Part shown: in pieces, positions 19,214 to 22,325 of the stretch
Layout of the letters: each line of letters starts with the position of its first letter
Numbering within the stretch: position 1 is the first letter of the stretch
Source of the DNA: Purshia tridentata
Lineage: Eukaryota; Streptophyta; Magnoliopsida; Rosales; Rosaceae
Length of the DNA stretch: 22,325 nt
NCBI GenBank assembly: GCA_003254885.1
Contig: QANT01008992.1
Coordinates: 1-22,325 of the forward strand
Direction: 5' to 3'
The notes under the pieces: generated by a model
Told to the model about the DNA's origin: nothing
The model's database searches: none
The model's input: only the letters and a program-made list of their open reading frames with translations
Translations under genes and position numbers: made by a program

Positions 19214-19437
19214 AGCAGAGGGGGTTCTTCTTGTTAATAACTACTATCCGCCGTGGGGGGTGGCAAACATTCATCAGATCCTTATTTCCTCACCATCCTA
19301 CTTCAAGACCATATTGGTGGACTCCAAGTTCTGTGTGAAAACCAGTGGTTGATGTTCCTCATTTGCCNTGAAAACCAGTGGTTGATGTTCCTCATTTGCC
19401 TCAAGCTCTGGTGGTCAACATTAGAGATCTCTTACAG
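19214..19437 (+). pseudogene. 2OGD exon 2 fragment (unit F2), with N and duplicated bases at a contig join
   Basis: It covers EGVLLVNNYYPP, a deletion of about 23 nt that removes the PEPELTMGT region, then [19 protein letters not shown] and the same 1-nt deletion after ENQW as F1. A 32-nt segment appears twice around N 19368 (19336-19367 and 19369-19400), most likely an unmerged contig overlap. It ends with a GC donor at 19438. The intron-like sequence after it matches that after F1 for about 100 bp. Confidence 0.8.
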
Positions 19438-19835
19438 GCAAGCCCTCTTTATGTTTCAGATTAAGCTATTTTTTTTGGATTTTACCACCCGCATATGTTT
19501 CGTATTATATACTTTAAGTTCATTTTGTCAATTTTATTTTGGATGCTTCACAATATACATATGTAATTTGTTGATGGAATGGAACATGCAAATATTTTGC
19601 GGAACATATAATAAAAAAAAAATTCATGAACTTAAATAAAAATTAAGTTAAAATTCTCTAAACGGTTGCCATAATTGATGAAAGCTGGGTTTTTTTTTTT
19701 TAAAGGGTATATTGAAAATACGAATGTCAGTTTTCAAAGTATTAATAAATCTTAGTTTTAAGTGTAGCTACTCTACACGCGTCAGTTAAAGGATAAAAAA
19801 AGTAATAAATATCCCGATTAACAAGTAATCAAAAG
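19438..19835. other. Flank of unit F2, no gene seen
   Basis: It opens with intron 2-like sequence shared with F1, then turns AT-rich. No exon 3 follows. Confidence 0.5.
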
Positions 19836-20571
19836 CAAGGAATGTAATTTCGATTTCACTGGAAATTTCGACCGAATTTCGATTTCGCTAGGGTTTAGAC
19901 AAAAATGACGAAAATTACTATCAAACAATGAAAATTTTGAATGAAACTTTACCATATGCTTATTTAACATATTATCTACCATATTTATAAAAAAAAATTG
20001 AAGGAACCAAATTATATTATAGGTTTCATATAATATAAAGTGAATCTAATGCACGCAGGAAACAAATACTATTAAATAAAATTAATATAATGAATAAATG
20101 AAATTAGTATATTCTTTATACTTTATAATCTATATACTAAACTCTATATACCATATAATCTATATTATATATTCTTTAGAATATGGTATAGCCTTATAGG
20201 ATATTAAGGTTTAGACCATTTATGGTATTCTTAGGATATTATATAAATTATATGTATATGTATATCTAATTATCTATTAAACTATATAGTCTATAGACTA
20301 TAGGCAAACACATATCAATTAAAACTCATGTAAATATATAATGTAAATATTTTTAGTATAAGGTTTTTAATTAAACTAGTTAAAAAACTTAATAGTTAAT
20401 AGTACTCCTAAATCATATTCTTTTAAAACAACCCCCCATATTATATAATTAGGTTTGTATAGGTTTTTTTATAGATAAGTTTATGTATGTTTTTATTTTT
20501 TATTAATTTTTATAGTCTAAAAAGTCTAAATCCTAAAACTCCAAAAAAAACCAAAACAACTCATTACCTTT

Positions 20572-20636
20572 GCAAGAGTCGAACACAAGACCAAGTGAAA
20601 AGTTAATGCGCTAAAGCCCATTACTAAACCACTGGA
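20572..20636 (-). other. tRNA-like / SINE-like remnant with Pol III A- and B-box-like motifs
   Basis: Read on the minus strand, CCAGTGGTTTAGTAATGG (20635-20618) resembles an A box and TGTTCGACTCT (20585-20575) resembles a B box (GGTTCGANTCC), with a tRNA-like spacing of about 33 nt. There is no full cloverleaf. It may be a tRNA-derived SINE head or a chance match. Confidence 0.3.
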
Positions 20637-20666
20637 TTAACTAACAGATTTAAGTTGTGGTCCCAA

Positions 20667-20841
20667 ATAATATATTTATAACAATACAATACACGAAATA
20701 TCCCCAATAAACTAATTGATATATAGAATATAACTTAACCCTAACTAAACATNAGATAATATATTTATAACAATACAATACACGGAATATCCCCAATAAA
20801 CTAATTGATATATAGAATATAACTTAACCCTAACTAAATAT
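20667..20841. repeat. 86-bp direct repeat around a single N (probable contig overlap)
   Basis: Sequence from 20667 to 20752 recurs from 20756 with only a couple of differences (for example ACACGAAAT versus ACACGGAAT). It flanks the N at 20753, the pattern left when overlapping contig ends are joined without merging. Confidence 0.85.
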
Positions 20842-20901
20842 ATGATATCTTCTTTCTCTTTCTCACAACCATCTGTGCGCCGCTACCAGTAAGACTTGCA
20901 T

Positions 20902-20964
20902 ACTCTCTCTCTCTCTTTCTCTTTCTCTTTCTCTTTCTCTCTCCTCCCTCTCTCCCCTCTCTAT
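20902..20964. repeat. Pyrimidine (CT/CTTT) microsatellite
   Basis: Runs of CT, CTTTCT and CCTCTC on the plus strand, within the TIR element. Confidence 0.85.
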
Positions 20965-20971
20965 CTTGCAG

Positions 20972-21003
20972 CTTCATCTTCATCTTCATCTTCATCTTCA
21001 TCT
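20972..21003. repeat. (CTTCAT)5 hexanucleotide repeat
   Basis: CTTCAT is repeated about five times, close after the pyrimidine tract, within the TIR element. Confidence 0.9.
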
Positions 21004-21282
21004 TTCTAAGTTATTTTTTTATTTTTGTTGCCCCCGAAAATTCCCTTTTGCTTCTCAAAATTTTGCCAAAATTTCATGAAAATTTCGCCGAAATTTCGCG
21101 AAATTTTCCCAAATTTAGTGCATTTCTTTACTAAAATTTCGGTGGAAATTTCGCTCCGAAATTTCGGCGAAATTATCGAAATTTTACTGAAAACTAGCTC
21201 GATAGATGATTTCATATCGGGACCCCAAAAAAACGATAATTTCGGCAAAATTTCACCAAAAATACCGAAATTACACTCCTTG

Positions 21283-22325
21283 AATAGAATTTTCCATAAA
21301 CAAAAAAATAAAAAACAAATTTTCATTTGTATGAAAAATTATAAGCCACAAATTTTACATTTGGGTTTGAGTGAATGTGATGACATTGTCATCTGGGTCA
21401 CGTCAAACAAAACAGTTGCGCCTAAGTAAAGTGACAAGAAGTCGTTGCCAAACATAGCAATCTTAATGACAGTTCACAAAGAAAGAAGCACTTAGTTATC
21501 AGATTTTTTCGTTTATTAGAATATAAACTTTTCACAATTAAATATATTTGTATTGTATGACACTGACAACTGTACCGTAAAATGTTAACTTCTTCTTCAT
21601 TTAGATTTTCTTTGTTTTTTTTTCATTTTTTGTTTAAACAAATTTGGGTGACATGACATCGACTCTAATTTCAATGATTCTTCTGACAGTAAATTTATTA
21701 TATATAGTACAAACTTGCCGACTGAACATAAATGGGTAATTAATCGACTTCTGAATTTAAATGTACCAAAAGGTCTAAAAGTCTTCTGACAATATATTTA
21801 TTATATATAGTACAAACTTGCCGACTGAACATAAATGGGTAATTAATCCACTTCTGAATTTAAATGTACCAAAAGGTCTAAAAGTAGGATTGTGTTAGTA
21901 ACTTAGTGGTACTGATTCACTTTATTGCAAATGCATGCATGAGAAAGAGGGGCAAAATTCAATGCCCCCTTCTTCCTTCTTAAAGTCTTAATCAATTAAT
22001 ATCAGGATTGTCAAATTTACTCATGACTCACGACCCAACATATATCAGAGGAATAATGACACCATCAATATTGTAGATCAATAATGTGGTCTTCATTAAA
22101 TAATGTGTTAGATAAGTAAATAGTATTTAATTTGACTAATTTTTTAAAAATGATCAATCAATAAAAATGTAAAATATGAACAATTTGAATTGATACAAAA
22201 TAACTCGTGTAGATTCTAACAAATAGATTCAACAAATTAGAAATTTATAAAAATCCTACAAAGAAGCATTATATATATATATATTACTTTGCAATAACAA
22301 AAAATGTAAGATTCTTAATTGGAAA
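21283..22325. other. Intergenic region to window end, no gene seen
   Basis: AT-rich, with the 103-bp tandem repeat (21679-21884) and a short (TA)n run near 22270-22285. No coding region or RNA gene is supported. Confidence 0.55.
21679..21884. repeat. 103-bp tandem duplication
   Basis: The unit beginning TCTTCTGACA at 21679-21781 is followed directly by a second copy at 21782-21884. The copies differ at a handful of positions (for example TCGACTTC versus TCCACTTC). No N is nearby, so this looks genuine. Confidence 0.93.

Larger units (their letters stand above)
19836..21282. mobile_element. Non-autonomous TIR DNA transposon, 1.45 kb, with TTTCG-type subterminal repeats
   Basis: The left end CAAGGAATGTAATTTCG (19836-19852) is the inverted complement of the right end CGAAATTACACTCCTTG (21266-21282), with one mismatch. 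Both subterminal regions are packed with AATTTCG/CGAAATT motifs in both orientations (19845-19900; 21060-21270). The interior holds a pyrimidine microsatellite, a (CTTCAT)n run, an 86-bp repeat around an N, and a tRNA-like patch. No transposase is recognisable; the reading frames at 21006-21326 and 21025-21429 are products of the palindromic repeats. The ends resemble hAT TIRs (CAAGG), but no clear 8-bp target duplication is seen. Confidence 0.75.

Noticed and set aside
19828..21290. 8-bp target duplication for the 1.45-kb TIR element
   Set aside because: The flanks ATCAAAAG and AATAGAAT do not match well enough.
21006..21429. Overlapping reading frames of 106 and 134 residues on opposite strands
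   Set aside because: Both arise from palindromic AAATTTCG repeats at the transposon end; composition is repetitive with no protein family.
1..22325. A new multi-gene biological system or biosynthetic cluster
   Set aside because: Only one gene family plus NDUFS1 is present; the family members are all disrupted and no partner enzymes, transporters or regulators are seen.

Overview
This looks like eudicot nuclear DNA. It has GT-AG introns, a mitochondrial complex I gene in its usual nuclear multi-exon form, a tandem array of plant-type 2-oxoglutarate/Fe(II) dioxygenases (2OGDs), LINE and TIR-transposon remnants, and AT-rich intergenic sequence. A Rosaceae-like genome is a weak guess only. Four single N characters (11106, 16315, 19368, 20753) look like contig joins.

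Left third (1-5257, minus strand): the 5' part of NDUFS1, the 75-kDa Fe-S subunit of mitochondrial complex I. Exon 1 is 5257-4819, exon 2 is 4301-4055, exon 3 is 2488-2194, and the first 27 nt of exon 4 lie at 27-1, so the gene runs off the left edge. All twelve ligands of clusters N1b, N5 and N4 are present. Intron 3 holds a 5'-truncated LINE with a target-site duplication. Three site II motifs (TGGGCY) lie upstream of the gene, and a 418-bp TIR element sits just beyond them.

Middle and right (7.3-19.4 kb, plus strand): eight same-orientation units of one 2OGD family, the 'ACC oxidase homolog' type (E8/2A6/GSL-OH-like). I call them G (7305), A (8197), B (10420), D (12535), D' (14566), E (17026), F1 (18616) and F2 (19214). 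The ancestral gene has three exons, and every unit is broken as assembled. A has a 1-nt frameshift, a lost iron-ligand His and a partly duplicated exon 2. B has deletions, an insertion and a duplicated exon 3. D has one nonsense codon and a lost stop codon. E has a chimeric exon 2/exon 1 head and a nonsense codon. G, D', F1 and F2 are single-exon fragments. All five units that keep the exon 2/intron 2 boundary have a GC rather than GT donor, so a GC-AG intron seems ancestral. The array shows tandem duplication, microhomology joining and a micro-inversion.

Right edge (19.8-22.3 kb): a 1.45-kb non-autonomous TIR element with TTTCG-type subterminal repeats, microsatellites and a tRNA-like (Pol III box) remnant, then AT-rich DNA with a 103-bp tandem repeat. 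I found no RNA gene with a full structure, no CRISPR array and no viral gene. The most distinctive content is the decaying dioxygenase array; I do not see a convincing new multi-gene system.
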